Assembly (NCBI RefSeq): GCF_900142925.1
Contig: NZ_FRCN01000021.1
Coordinates: forward strand, 1-64,000
DNA: 64,000 nt
Direction of reading: 5' to 3'
Source of the DNA: Chitinophaga sp. CF418
Lineage (GTDB): Bacteria; Bacteroidota; Bacteroidia; Chitinophagales; Chitinophagaceae
Below the pieces are notes generated by a model that had not been told where the DNA came from, searched no databases, and worked only from the letters and a program-made list of their open reading frames with translations. Positions 27,974 to 34,581 of the stretch are shown here, in pieces (the stretch's first letter is position 1; every line of letters starts with the position of its first letter). Made by a program: the position numbers and the translations under genes.

Positions 27974-29134
27974 TTGGACAAGGAACAGATAACCCAGTTA
28001 GTAATCGATGAACTGGTGGGCGATATTACACCAGAGGATGCGGCCATGCTCAAAAAGATCCTGGCAGAAGAGCCTGATGCTGTCACTCTTCGCCAGGACA
28101 TTATCAGGTTACTGACGGAAGGGGATATGAAGGGAGCACTGGACGAAGAAATATCTGTAGAAAGAGCACTCACAAAGCTGGAAAAACAAAAAGGTAAAAC
28201 AAGGAAGGGCTTTTTTCGCGGCCCCGGCACCTTTATCATCATATTAATTATCCTTGCCGCAACGCTTCTCTTTTATAAACAATGGCAACAAACAACCATA
28301 TCAAAAACCTCAGCGGATCTGCAGGCCACTATGTATAAATACCCGTTGCTCATGTTCACAGACGGCAGCTTTATCAGGCTGGATAAAATAAATGACAATA
28401 AGATCGCCAATCTTACATCCGGCAAACAGCACAATACCGCCTTCATTCACGGTGCTATAAACCAGTTTGAGAAGGCGACACTCATTACCGCACGGGGTGA
28501 AAATTATCAGCTTGTACTGTCTGATGGAAGCACACTCTATGTTGGCCCGAAAACCTCTGTAACATTTTTCCTTGGCCATACTGGCCCTCGCCGTGAAATT
28601 GCTGTTAGCGGACAAGCATTCGTAGAAGTAGCACACGATCCGCAAAGGCCGTTTATTGTAGATTTGCCACAAGAGGGTAAAATTCAGGTACTGGGAACAT
28701 CATTCAATATAAATACCGAACACCAGGGAGGTATACAGGTAGCGCTAAAAGGAGGTAGTGTCAAAGTGGAAAACGGACAAGGATCTACCCTCCTGACACC
28801 AGGTTATGCTGCCAGTTGGCAAAAAGGAACAACCATTGATACAGTAAAATTTGACGACAAAGTGGTGCTGTCCTGGCAGCAGGGCAGGTATACCTGCTCC
28901 AAAGCTACATTGCGGGACCTGGCCCGGGTAATGGAATGCTGCTACCGTTATCCTGTCAGCATCGATGTCCCGGCTTCAGTAGATACATCGCGCTTCATCG
29001 ATGGGGAATTGGTCAGAGGTACTTCCATTATAGATTTTCTCAATACCGCAGTCATTTTCCCATCACACGACAAGTTTAAATATTATTTTGACAAGGATAG
29101 TACATTACATATTTCTCTCAACCATGTCCCATAA
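27974..29134 (+). CDS. FecR-type anti-sigma factor (module 2)
   Basis: 386 residues, starting at a TTG at 27974. No upstream ATG fits, and starting here puts EQITQLVIDELVGDITPEDAAM in register with the N-termini of the other two FecR copies. A membrane segment lies about 80-98 (TFIIILIILAATLLFY). The FecR domain follows (ITARGENYQLVLSDGSTLYVG, VLGTSFNINTE) and then a DUF4974-like tail. It overlaps the next gene by 11 nt. The TTG start could lower anti-sigma yield relative to sigma, though the other modules use ATG. Confidence 0.88.
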   Translation: MDKEQITQLVIDELVGDITPEDAAMLKKILAEEPDAVTLRQDIIRLLTEGDMKGALDEEISVERALTKLEKQKGKTRKGFFRGPGTFIIILIILAATLLFYKQWQQTTISKTSADLQATMYKYPLLMFTDGSFIRLDKINDNKIANLTSGKQHNTAFIHGAINQFEKATLITARGENYQLVLSDGSTLYVGPKTSVTFFLGHTGPRREIAVSGQAFVEVAHDPQRPFIVDLPQEGKIQVLGTSFNINTEHQGGIQVALKGGSVKVENGQGSTLLTPGYAASWQKGTTIDTVKFDDKVVLSWQQGRYTCSKATLRDLARVMECCYRYPVSIDVPASVDTSRFIDGELVRGTSIIDFLNTAVIFPSHDKFKYYFDKDSTLHISLNHVP

Positions 29135-29396
29135 ATTAACCATCGCTGAAGAAAGACTATTGCTAATCAAAATCCGTAAAGGCGATATAGAAGCATTGGA
29201 AATATTGTTCATGTCTTATCGCCAGAGAGTATTCTTGGATGCCTACCTGCGTCTGAAAGACCAGGCAGCGGCATGGTCAGTCACCACTGAGATCTATTCC
29301 TGGATTTGGCAATATAAACCTGGCCTTTCCCCATTTACTTCCATCAAATTAATGCTGCAGGAAGAGGTGAAAAAACGAACCATTGTTCAACCCTAA
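29124..29396 (+). CDS. Shortened sigma factor: region 2 only
   Basis: 90-residue protein from the ATG at 29124, inside the end of fecR. EERLLLIKIRKGDIEALEILFMSYRQR and YSWIWQYKPG match region 2 of the second sigma factor of module 1, and the operon position is the same. Region 4, needed to read the -35 element, is missing: the frame closes after LMLQEEVKKRTIVQP. Either a decayed gene or a protein kept for another job, such as binding core polymerase or titrating the FecR. The clean frame and overlap with fecR argue that it is still translated. Confidence 0.65.
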   Translation: MSHKLTIAEERLLLIKIRKGDIEALEILFMSYRQRVFLDAYLRLKDQAAAWSVTTEIYSWIWQYKPGLSPFTSIKLMLQEEVKKRTIVQP

Positions 29397-29425
29397 CTGT
29401 TATTATACTCCAAACCCTCATCATA

Positions 29426-30418
29426 ATGTCACCGTTAACACAAGGAGATGCCAAATTACTGCCGTTGGAAGGTAAGCGCACCTCAGATACAAATGCCGCC
29501 CGGATACCGGAGGAATATCTTCAGTTATTACTACCCTACGCCGGGATCCATTGCTGGCAGCAGGCTAACGTCCAGGTTCTTTCCCAGCATCTGCAACTAG
29601 GTAAGTTTTCTCTGTGGGTGCATGATATCATGGCCTACCGCGACCAGGTGATCTGTCCATTTGTACCATTTCCCCTGTATACCTTACACTATCTGTATGA
29701 AAGTAGTCTTAACATCAGAATGCCCCATTCACTCCCCTTCCAGCTGGAGGAAGACACCTGCAATCTCTTTCACCTCCGGCCAGGAGTAAGTTATCTTCCC
29801 CTGGAAGCTGGCACTAAAGCCGTGTCTCTCAACATTAACATACTTCCCGAACACATGCCCCAACTGGCAAAGGGTCACCCGGTCTTGTACCAACGGCTTA
29901 GTAAAGTTTCTGCCGGCAACCGGGTTGTCAACAAGCACCCATACACTATTAATGCCGTCAGCAACCTACTTGTCACAAAGATACTAACCTGCCGCTACCT
30001 CCGGCAGGAGGCGGCCTTATACCTGGAGCGCTGCTGCACTGACCTTTTCAACATCTTCTGCCGCCAGTATACTATCGAAGATAAATCCATGTTCATTGAC
30101 GATGTAGACACCTATGACGTTTACCATAGGATCTTCGAGTATATGAAGACACATACAAACATCTATTACGATATCCACAAGATATCCTGGATGTATGAGA
30201 TCCCCGAAGTGGAATTAACAACCGGCTTTTTGAACACTTTTGCGATCACTATTGAGGAATGTATCCATATGTTAAAAATGATGAAGGCCTTCGACCTGCT
30301 GATGCAGCAAGACCATGACTTCAGTGAGATAGCCGCGGCAGTGGCCCTGGATACAGAGACCATGATCGCCAGCGTGGAGGAATATTACAATTTTAATATA
30401 TCCGTTCAACGGAATTAG
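29426..30418 (+). CDS. AraC-like regulator, module-associated family (copy 2)
   Basis: 330-residue paralogue of the proteins at 18282, 50869 and 55487. The family pattern is intact: PEEYLQLLLPYAGIH, LSQHLQLGKFSLWVHDI, LFHLRPGVSYLPLEAG, VSLNINILPE. The C-terminal region has the AraC-type helix-turn-helix order (VYHRIFEYMKTHTNIYYDIHKISWMYEIP, TTGFLNTFAITIEECIHMLKM, FSEIAAAVALDTETM). Last gene of the module 2 sigma operon, 29 nt after the shortened sigma. It overlaps the stop of the convergent gene at 30415 by 4 nt. Confidence 0.68.
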   Translation: MSPLTQGDAKLLPLEGKRTSDTNAARIPEEYLQLLLPYAGIHCWQQANVQVLSQHLQLGKFSLWVHDIMAYRDQVICPFVPFPLYTLHYLYESSLNIRMPHSLPFQLEEDTCNLFHLRPGVSYLPLEAGTKAVSLNINILPEHMPQLAKGHPVLYQRLSKVSAGNRVVNKHPYTINAVSNLLVTKILTCRYLRQEAALYLERCCTDLFNIFCRQYTIEDKSMFIDDVDTYDVYHRIFEYMKTHTNIYYDIHKISWMYEIPEVELTTGFLNTFAITIEECIHMLKMMKAFDLLMQQDHDFSEIAAAVALDTETMIASVEEYYNFNISVQRN

Positions 30419-30810
30419 GCATCCTCATTCTCTTCATCATCAGATAATAGCCGTTTTTTCACCTGATTCCATGCGGCAATAACCTCATCATCGTCCATTA
30501 CCATACCGGAGTCATCTGCCCCTTGTGCACCTTTCTCCTTTTTCCTTACATAGAAAAACAGCAGCAGCAACAGGGTAGCACTGCCCACAGGAATAAGTTT
30601 ATCCTTTACCGTCAGGTTGATGGTCAGCGGTGGCGTATCCAGGCCGCCCGTCCGTTGCTTTTCGAAAATGATCCTGACAGATCCCTGCTGACGGGATACC
30701 GGCTTGTGCAGGAACGGGATAAGCAATAATGTAATTATCAATATCATATTCGAAGTGCCATGCTGGGCTCGCTTCTTCCTGTCTAAAACGGGGTTCAATT
30801 TCTTTTTCAT
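30415..30810 (-). CDS. Hypothetical protein with two membrane segments
   Basis: 131 residues, unrecognised. A basic N-terminus (MKKKLNPVLDRKKRAQHG) precedes a first membrane helix (MILIITLLLIPFLHK, about 22-36). A short extracytoplasmic beta-rich stretch follows (VRIIFEKQRTGGLDTPPLTINLTVKD), then a second helix (VGSATLLLLLFFYVRKK, about 75-91) and a very acidic tail (DDEENEDA). Both ends should be cytoplasmic. It ends convergently with the AraC-like gene. I cannot suggest a function. Confidence 0.55.
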   Translation of the reverse strand: MKKKLNPVLDRKKRAQHGTSNMILIITLLLIPFLHKPVSRQQGSVRIIFEKQRTGGLDTPPLTINLTVKDKLIPVGSATLLLLLFFYVRKKEKGAQGADDSGMVMDDDEVIAAWNQVKKRLLSDDEENEDA

Positions 30811-30900
30811 ATAGTTGGTTTTGTCCTCCCACTATATATAGTCTATACTTAGGGGTAAAAAAGGATGAAAAGAAAGAAGTTTTTTTTTAAAAAAAAAGAA

Positions 30901-30922
30901 GTCCCCCACAAATATGGGGGAC
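30901..30922 (-). terminator. Rho-independent terminator
   Basis: GTCCCCC (30901-30907) pairs with GGGGGAC (30916-30922) over an 8-nt loop. Read on the minus strand the stem is followed by a T-rich run (30900-30891), so it should terminate the gene at 30953-31519. The T8A9 run at 30881-30899 lies just beyond. Confidence 0.75.
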
Positions 30923-30952
30923 CTTCCAGTCAGAATGATAATGACTGCGTAG

Positions 30953-31519
30953 TTACAGCACTACTTCCTTCGGTGTCTCATTACCGGGAGTATCTACTGC
31001 AATAGCAGTGATCACTGTACCGGCCAATGCGGCATTTGCGACAGTAGCGGTATACAACCAATCCAGCGCGTTAGACTGCAGTACAGCATTGCCTTGTTCT
31101 ACGATTGCTCCAGCAGCAGTGCGGATGGAGACGTTAACAGCGGTGACTTTAAAGTCATCCAGTGCTCTGATGAGCAAGGTGTCACCTACTGCGCCCTGGT
31201 AGTTTTTAGTCGTGATGCTTTCAACCACAGGTGGTTTAAAGGCGTCTTTGACAGCCATATTGTAGGCGCTTTGGTCAGGACCAGCGAATGCCTGATACGC
31301 TGCCTTCACAACAGGATCCAGAATTGCCGCCTTTGCGTATTGCATTGCGCGTTTAAATCTGCGCTGGATACCCAATTGTTCCTCGGATGGGGGAACGGAA
31401 CTTGCACCCCGTTTCTTTCCGAGAATGATAGCGCCGGAACGCTTCTTTGTTAAAGTGAGCATATCAGCAATAGTACCTGATGCTCCTTTCAACACGATAT
31501 TATCAGTTGATTTTGCCAT
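30953..31519 (-). CDS. Bacteroidota-type hypothetical protein (188 aa)
   Basis: 188-residue protein of unknown function. Its plan recalls a group of proteins I have seen repeatedly in Bacteroidota: an N-terminal ASGTIADMLTLTKKRSGAIILGKKRG segment, a basic helical middle (QLGIQRRFKRAMQYAKAAILDP, VKAAYQAFAGPDQSAYNMAV), and a beta-rich, Ig-like C-terminal half from about residue 100. No signal peptide or membrane segment. The segment RFKRAMQYAK resembles the helical block of the 246-residue protein at 33442, so the two may be related. It has its own terminator. Could be a structural protein of a mobile element, but that is a guess. Confidence 0.6.
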   Translation of the reverse strand: MAKSTDNIVLKGASGTIADMLTLTKKRSGAIILGKKRGASSVPPSEEQLGIQRRFKRAMQYAKAAILDPVVKAAYQAFAGPDQSAYNMAVKDAFKPPVVESITTKNYQGAVGDTLLIRALDDFKVTAVNVSIRTAAGAIVEQGNAVLQSNALDWLYTATVANAALAGTVITAIAVDTPGNETPKEVVL

Positions 31520-31936
31520 AATGTTTAAAATTTTTAATGTTTAGAAATCTTTTTTGACACTTCGCTTGGCCGTCGCTTCTTCGATGCTTCTTCGTCGCTT
31601 GTTCGTCCAAAGAAGTATTTGTCTTTTTGCCAACCTGCCAGTTGAGTGGAACAAAAGGCGTCTCTCTCTTGTCCCGGACGCGGCCTCAGTTACCGGCGAT
31701 TGACAGTGCAATATTACGCCGCCTGAAAGCCGCTACCACACGAATTTAGACGGCATTCGAACAACCCATATTTGCGATGGGGTGAAAATTTGATGAACGG
31801 TTACGGATAATTCTTTTGAAAAAAATTTTATCAAAATGAATTTTTGAATTTATTTTTTTTCTTAACTTAGTAGGATATAAAGCATCACTTGCTTTAAGTC
31901 ATGAATAGATTCAATCTACATACCATCCTTTCAGTC

Positions 31937-31975
31937 CTACGACTACGACTATGTCTAGGACTATCCCTACGACTA
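31937..31975. repeat. CTACGACTA direct repeats
   Basis: CTACGACTA occurs at 31937, 31943 (overlapping by 3 nt) and 31967, next to an AT-rich stretch. Iteron-like in appearance, but only three copies and uneven spacing. Confidence 0.35.
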
Positions 31976-32078
31976 GGTCTACTATAAGACAACAGTCGTG
32001 CAGGTGAACAGCACCTGCTCATGACATAAAGGTCCTCCTACCCAAATCAATTTTCACTACACAAATGCGGAATCCCTA

Positions 32079-32096
32079 AACATCTATGCAGATGTT
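32079..32096. promoter_or_regulatory. Palindrome upstream of the initiator-like gene
   Basis: AACATCT and AGATGTT flank ATGC, a perfect 7-bp inverted repeat ending 42 nt before the ATG at 32139. Possible operator or short hairpin in the leader. Confidence 0.4.
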
Positions 32097-32138
32097 GGCA
32101 TTCTAATTATTCATAATCTCAAAATTTCCATTTTATAA

Positions 32139-32807
32139 ATGAATTATATCACTCATCTTAATTCATTCTTCGAGAGAGCCGAAAACCAGGATTGGCTTAC
32201 TCCGCACCACCAAAGTTTATATCTTACGCTGTTCAGGATCTGGAATCAGACGATGTTCAGGCAAACATTTACGATCTATCGCGATAAGGTCATGGGAAAA
32301 GCCAAAATCGGCTCCAAGACTACATATTACCGATGTTTGCGCGAACTTGAAAACGCAGGATATTTCAAATATCATCGGCCACGAACGAAATACGAAGCAG
32401 GCGCAATTACAATGACTATCTTCTCCTGTCCCAGAAATGAACCTATACAAATCCCGGAAATGAACCACGGTAGTCCCACATCTGGGACAGCAGATGTCCC
32501 ACAAATGGGACACTTTCCTAAACAAGACACTGAAAATTTATTAAACGCTAATTCAAACGCACGGTCAATACCTACTCAGGACGAAGTACATCAATTCTTC
32601 CGTGAGCACCAATACCCGCTATTTAAGGCTGTCTCCTTCTGGTATCAGCATGAAAGTAAGAACTGGCATTCCGGCGATTCGCCCATCAGAGACTGGCAGG
32701 CACTCGCGCATAAATGGATGGCTGATAAAAATGCGGCAAACCCTAAAACTAACAAAAATGCATCCTATAGTGACAAAACAGATCAGGACTATCAGGAGCC
32801 TTTTTGA
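32139..32807 (+). CDS. Winged-helix/DnaD-like initiator-type protein
   Basis: 222 residues. The first 95 match a pattern common in Bacteroidota mobile elements (YITHLNSFFERAENQDWLTPHHQSLYLTLFRIWN, KVMGKAKIGSKTTYYRCLRELENAGYFKYH), a winged-helix DNA-binding region of the replication-initiator kind. A low-complexity linker follows, then a C-terminal block (DEVHQFFREHQYPLFKAVSFWYQ, WQALAHKWM) that recalls the DnaD C-terminal domain. The DnaC-like gene begins inside its 3' end (50-nt overlap). The pair would act like an initiator and helicase loader. Confidence 0.7.
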   Translation: MNYITHLNSFFERAENQDWLTPHHQSLYLTLFRIWNQTMFRQTFTIYRDKVMGKAKIGSKTTYYRCLRELENAGYFKYHRPRTKYEAGAITMTIFSCPRNEPIQIPEMNHGSPTSGTADVPQMGHFPKQDTENLLNANSNARSIPTQDEVHQFFREHQYPLFKAVSFWYQHESKNWHSGDSPIRDWQALAHKWMADKNAANPKTNKNASYSDKTDQDYQEPF

Positions 32808-33414
32808 TTACCGGCAGATACTGCGGGAGCTGCAGCAGAAAGGGAAACAGCTTTTCGGAGATCATTTTATGCTCTATAAGGAAGATCTGCACGTTTTGGT
32901 GCCAATCATAGCATGGATGTTACGCGATGAAGATGTGGCAGCACAATGCAGCATAGACCTGAAAAAAGGGATCTTTCTTTCAGGGCCTATTGGTGTAGGG
33001 AAAACACAGATCATGCAATTGATGCGTTATCTCACCCATCCCACTGAAGAATATAAAATAATAAGCTGTACAAAGCTGGCACTGGATTTTGGAAGGAAAG
33101 GACCGGACACCATACACGAGTATACGTACGGTAATTTCAAACCGGACGGCATTCCGCAAACCTACTGTTTCGATGACCTGGGTAAAGAAATTATCGTTAA
33201 ACACTACGGAACATCCTGCCAGATCATGCAACAGATCTTTCATGCCAGGTATGAGCTTTTTATTCAGTGCGGAATGATCACACATGCTACTTCCAGTCTG
33301 CACACCCTGCAGATCGAAGAACGATATGGAGCCGAAATAAGAAGCCGCCTGCGGGAAATGTTTAACAGAATAGGCTTTAATAAAGGAGCAAGCGACAAAA
33401 GAAGAAGTAACTAA
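32758..33414 (+). CDS. DnaC-like AAA+ ATPase (helicase loader)
   Basis: About 218 residues from the ATG at 32758; the longer frame to 32602 runs through the upstream gene without homology. The AAA+ core shows Walker A GPIGVGKTQ (about residue 75), Walker B-like YCFDDLGKE, a sensor segment (MITHATSSLHTLQIEERYG) and an arginine-finger region (IRSRLREMFN). This is the DnaC/IstB type. Beside a DnaD-like gene it probably loads a helicase at an element origin. An IstB role is less likely because no istA is adjacent. Confidence 0.85.
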   Translation: MHPIVTKQIRTIRSLFDYRQILRELQQKGKQLFGDHFMLYKEDLHVLVPIIAWMLRDEDVAAQCSIDLKKGIFLSGPIGVGKTQIMQLMRYLTHPTEEYKIISCTKLALDFGRKGPDTIHEYTYGNFKPDGIPQTYCFDDLGKEIIVKHYGTSCQIMQQIFHARYELFIQCGMITHATSSLHTLQIEERYGAEIRSRLREMFNRIGFNKGASDKRRSN

Positions 33415-33441
33415 AATTTTTAATCTAAAACTATCATAATT

Positions 33442-34182
33442 ATGAAAAAAAACAACACGAGCAGACACAAGCTCAAACGCCTTCGTGGCCATTCTGCAGA
33501 ACGTCTTCACAACGATCCTGCTTTTGAGAACGTTCGCAAAAACTGGCAGGACTTTACCACCGCTGCCAGATCAGCAAAATTGCTGCGCACTGTTATGGAA
33601 AACATTATGGAGCCGGTACATGACAGAAGCCGTCAATGGCGGTTAACCAAAGCAATGTCGCAGGTACTCAGATCTGACAAATCAAATCCCCGGGGAGAGT
33701 ATAAGCCAGCAGACGGTGACCTTAAATTGCTGATAAATGTCGAGTTGAATACAGGTTTTCCTTTTTGTGAAGTATTTCCTGAGAGCTTGCTTAATTTCAG
33801 GATAGACAAAAAGAAGGTCAGGTTGAACATATGGCCTATCATACATGATTCTCCGCAGCAACATCCCTTGGCAGCTACTGCAACCGACCTGGAGATCAGG
33901 TTAGCTGTTGCAGATATTAATTTTTCACAACAGTCATTTAACATCAAATGGGCATCTTCCGGTATGTTGCCTTTTTCTGATCCCGGATTAGAACATAAAC
34001 AGCTGACAGTAAAGCTGGACAAAAGCAGCAGATTGCCGTTATTTTTGTTTCTTGCTATTAACTTCTATAACGAAGGCTTTAAAGAGAGGATAAATGCGAT
34101 AAAGCTTGTGCATGTATATACAGCCGAAGATGAGTGCGAAGACAGCGCCCCAGACACTGACTTAAAAAATCTAAACTTTTGA
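33442..34182 (+). CDS. Bacteroidota-type hypothetical protein (246 aa)
   Basis: 246 residues, function unknown. The N-terminus (HNDPAFENVRKNWQDFTTAARSAKLLRTVM, then RQWRLTKAMSQVLRSDKSNPRGEY) follows a pattern I associate with common Bacteroidota hypothetical proteins where DPAF-R-N and RL-AM are conserved. The C-terminal 150 residues are beta-rich with alternating hydrophobics. There is no signal peptide. The gene follows the DnaC-like gene by 27 nt, so it is likely cotranscribed. It may be kin to the 188-residue protein at 30953. Confidence 0.6.
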   Translation: MKKNNTSRHKLKRLRGHSAERLHNDPAFENVRKNWQDFTTAARSAKLLRTVMENIMEPVHDRSRQWRLTKAMSQVLRSDKSNPRGEYKPADGDLKLLINVELNTGFPFCEVFPESLLNFRIDKKKVRLNIWPIIHDSPQQHPLAATATDLEIRLAVADINFSQQSFNIKWASSGMLPFSDPGLEHKQLTVKLDKSSRLPLFLFLAINFYNEGFKERINAIKLVHVYTAEDECEDSAPDTDLKNLNF

Positions 34183-34207
34183 TATTCTCTTAACCCCAGT
34201 ATCCACT

Positions 34208-34302
34208 ACTATTTCCATGTTTGTTTGTGAGCCTTTTTCTGATTGATTGATCAGATGAAGGGATTATTTGCCCGCGCATGAACAACATGGAAATAGTTTT
34301 TT
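34208..34302 (+). ncRNA. Nested palindrome: candidate structured RNA or terminator
   Basis: A 14-bp perfect inverted repeat (34208-34221 and 34284-34297, left arm ACTATTTCCATGTT) encloses a second hairpin at 34232-34261: a 12-bp stem with one mismatch around the loop TGATTG, built on CTGAT/ATCAG. A run of six T (34297-34302) follows the outer stem. It fills the gap between the 246-residue gene and the promoter of the XRE/methylase operon. It could be a terminator with an unusually long loop, a small RNA with its own terminator, or a DNA-level cruciform site. Confidence 0.5.
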
Positions 34303-34339
34303 CATTTATTAATTAAGCTTCAGTCAAGCTAAAAGTCGA

Positions 34340-34347
34340 TATATTTG
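34340..34347 (+). promoter_or_regulatory. -7 promoter element of the XRE/methylase operon
   Basis: TATATTTG matches the Bacteroidota TAnnTTTG -7 box. Transcription should begin about 34352-34355, which rules out the TTG at 34345 as a start and leaves a short leader before the ATG at 34366. No clear -33 TTTG was seen. Confidence 0.55.
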
Positions 34348-34365
34348 CATACAATGCTAATTTAT

Positions 34366-34581
34366 ATGAATAAAAAGGCAATTAATCGACTAAAGGCTGT
34401 CCTGGCTGAAAATGGGAAAACCAATAAATGGCTGGCCGAGCAACTAGGCAAGAATGAAACTACAGTTTCGCGTTGGTGTACAAATGAGGTACAGCCTTCT
34501 ATGGACAATTTCATCGCCATAGCAGCGTTGCTGGAGGTTGATGTCCTGGAATTAATTAACTCCACCAAAAGCACCAGCTAA
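34366..34581 (+). CDS. XRE-family regulator of the defence operon
   Basis: 71 residues from the ATG at 34366 (an ATG at 34354 is also possible). An almost pure HTH_XRE domain: NRLKAVLAENGKTNKWLAEQLGKNETTVSRWCTNEVQPSMDNFIAIAALLEVDVLEL in pattern, with the recognition helix around ETTVSRW. Similar small controllers regulate restriction-modification genes to delay toxic expression. Its stop and the methylase start share one base (TAATG), so the two are translationally coupled. It may bind the palindromic region upstream. Confidence 0.88.
   Translation: MNKKAINRLKAVLAENGKTNKWLAEQLGKNETTVSRWCTNEVQPSMDNFIAIAALLEVDVLELINSTKSTS

Larger units (their letters stand above)
31520..32138. other. 619-nt gene-free region with short repeats
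   Basis: No convincing gene. It holds repeated CGCTTCTTCG-like words at 31562-31600, a very AT-rich block at 31810-31870, three CTACGACTA repeats (31937-31975) and a 7-bp palindrome (32079-32096). Together, in front of an initiator-like gene and a DnaC-like gene, this could be a former replication origin or control region. That reading rests on position only. Confidence 0.4.

Noticed and set aside
31937..31975. CTACGACTA repeats as a CRISPR array
   Set aside because: Three 9-nt units, two of them overlapping, with no spacer structure and no cas genes.
32758..33414. DnaC-like protein as IstB of the IS21-like relic
   Set aside because: No istA is adjacent, the repeat cluster is 27 kb away, and the partner gene is of the initiator type.
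34208..34302. Retron-type system: structured RNA near ptuA/ptuB-like genes
   Set aside because: Retron-Septu loci need a reverse transcriptase beside the RNA. None is present here; the only RT in the window is a truncated group II intron protein 31 kb away.
34345..34365. TTG start at 34345 for the XRE gene
   Set aside because: The TTG lies inside the TATATTTG -7 box, so it should not be in the transcript.
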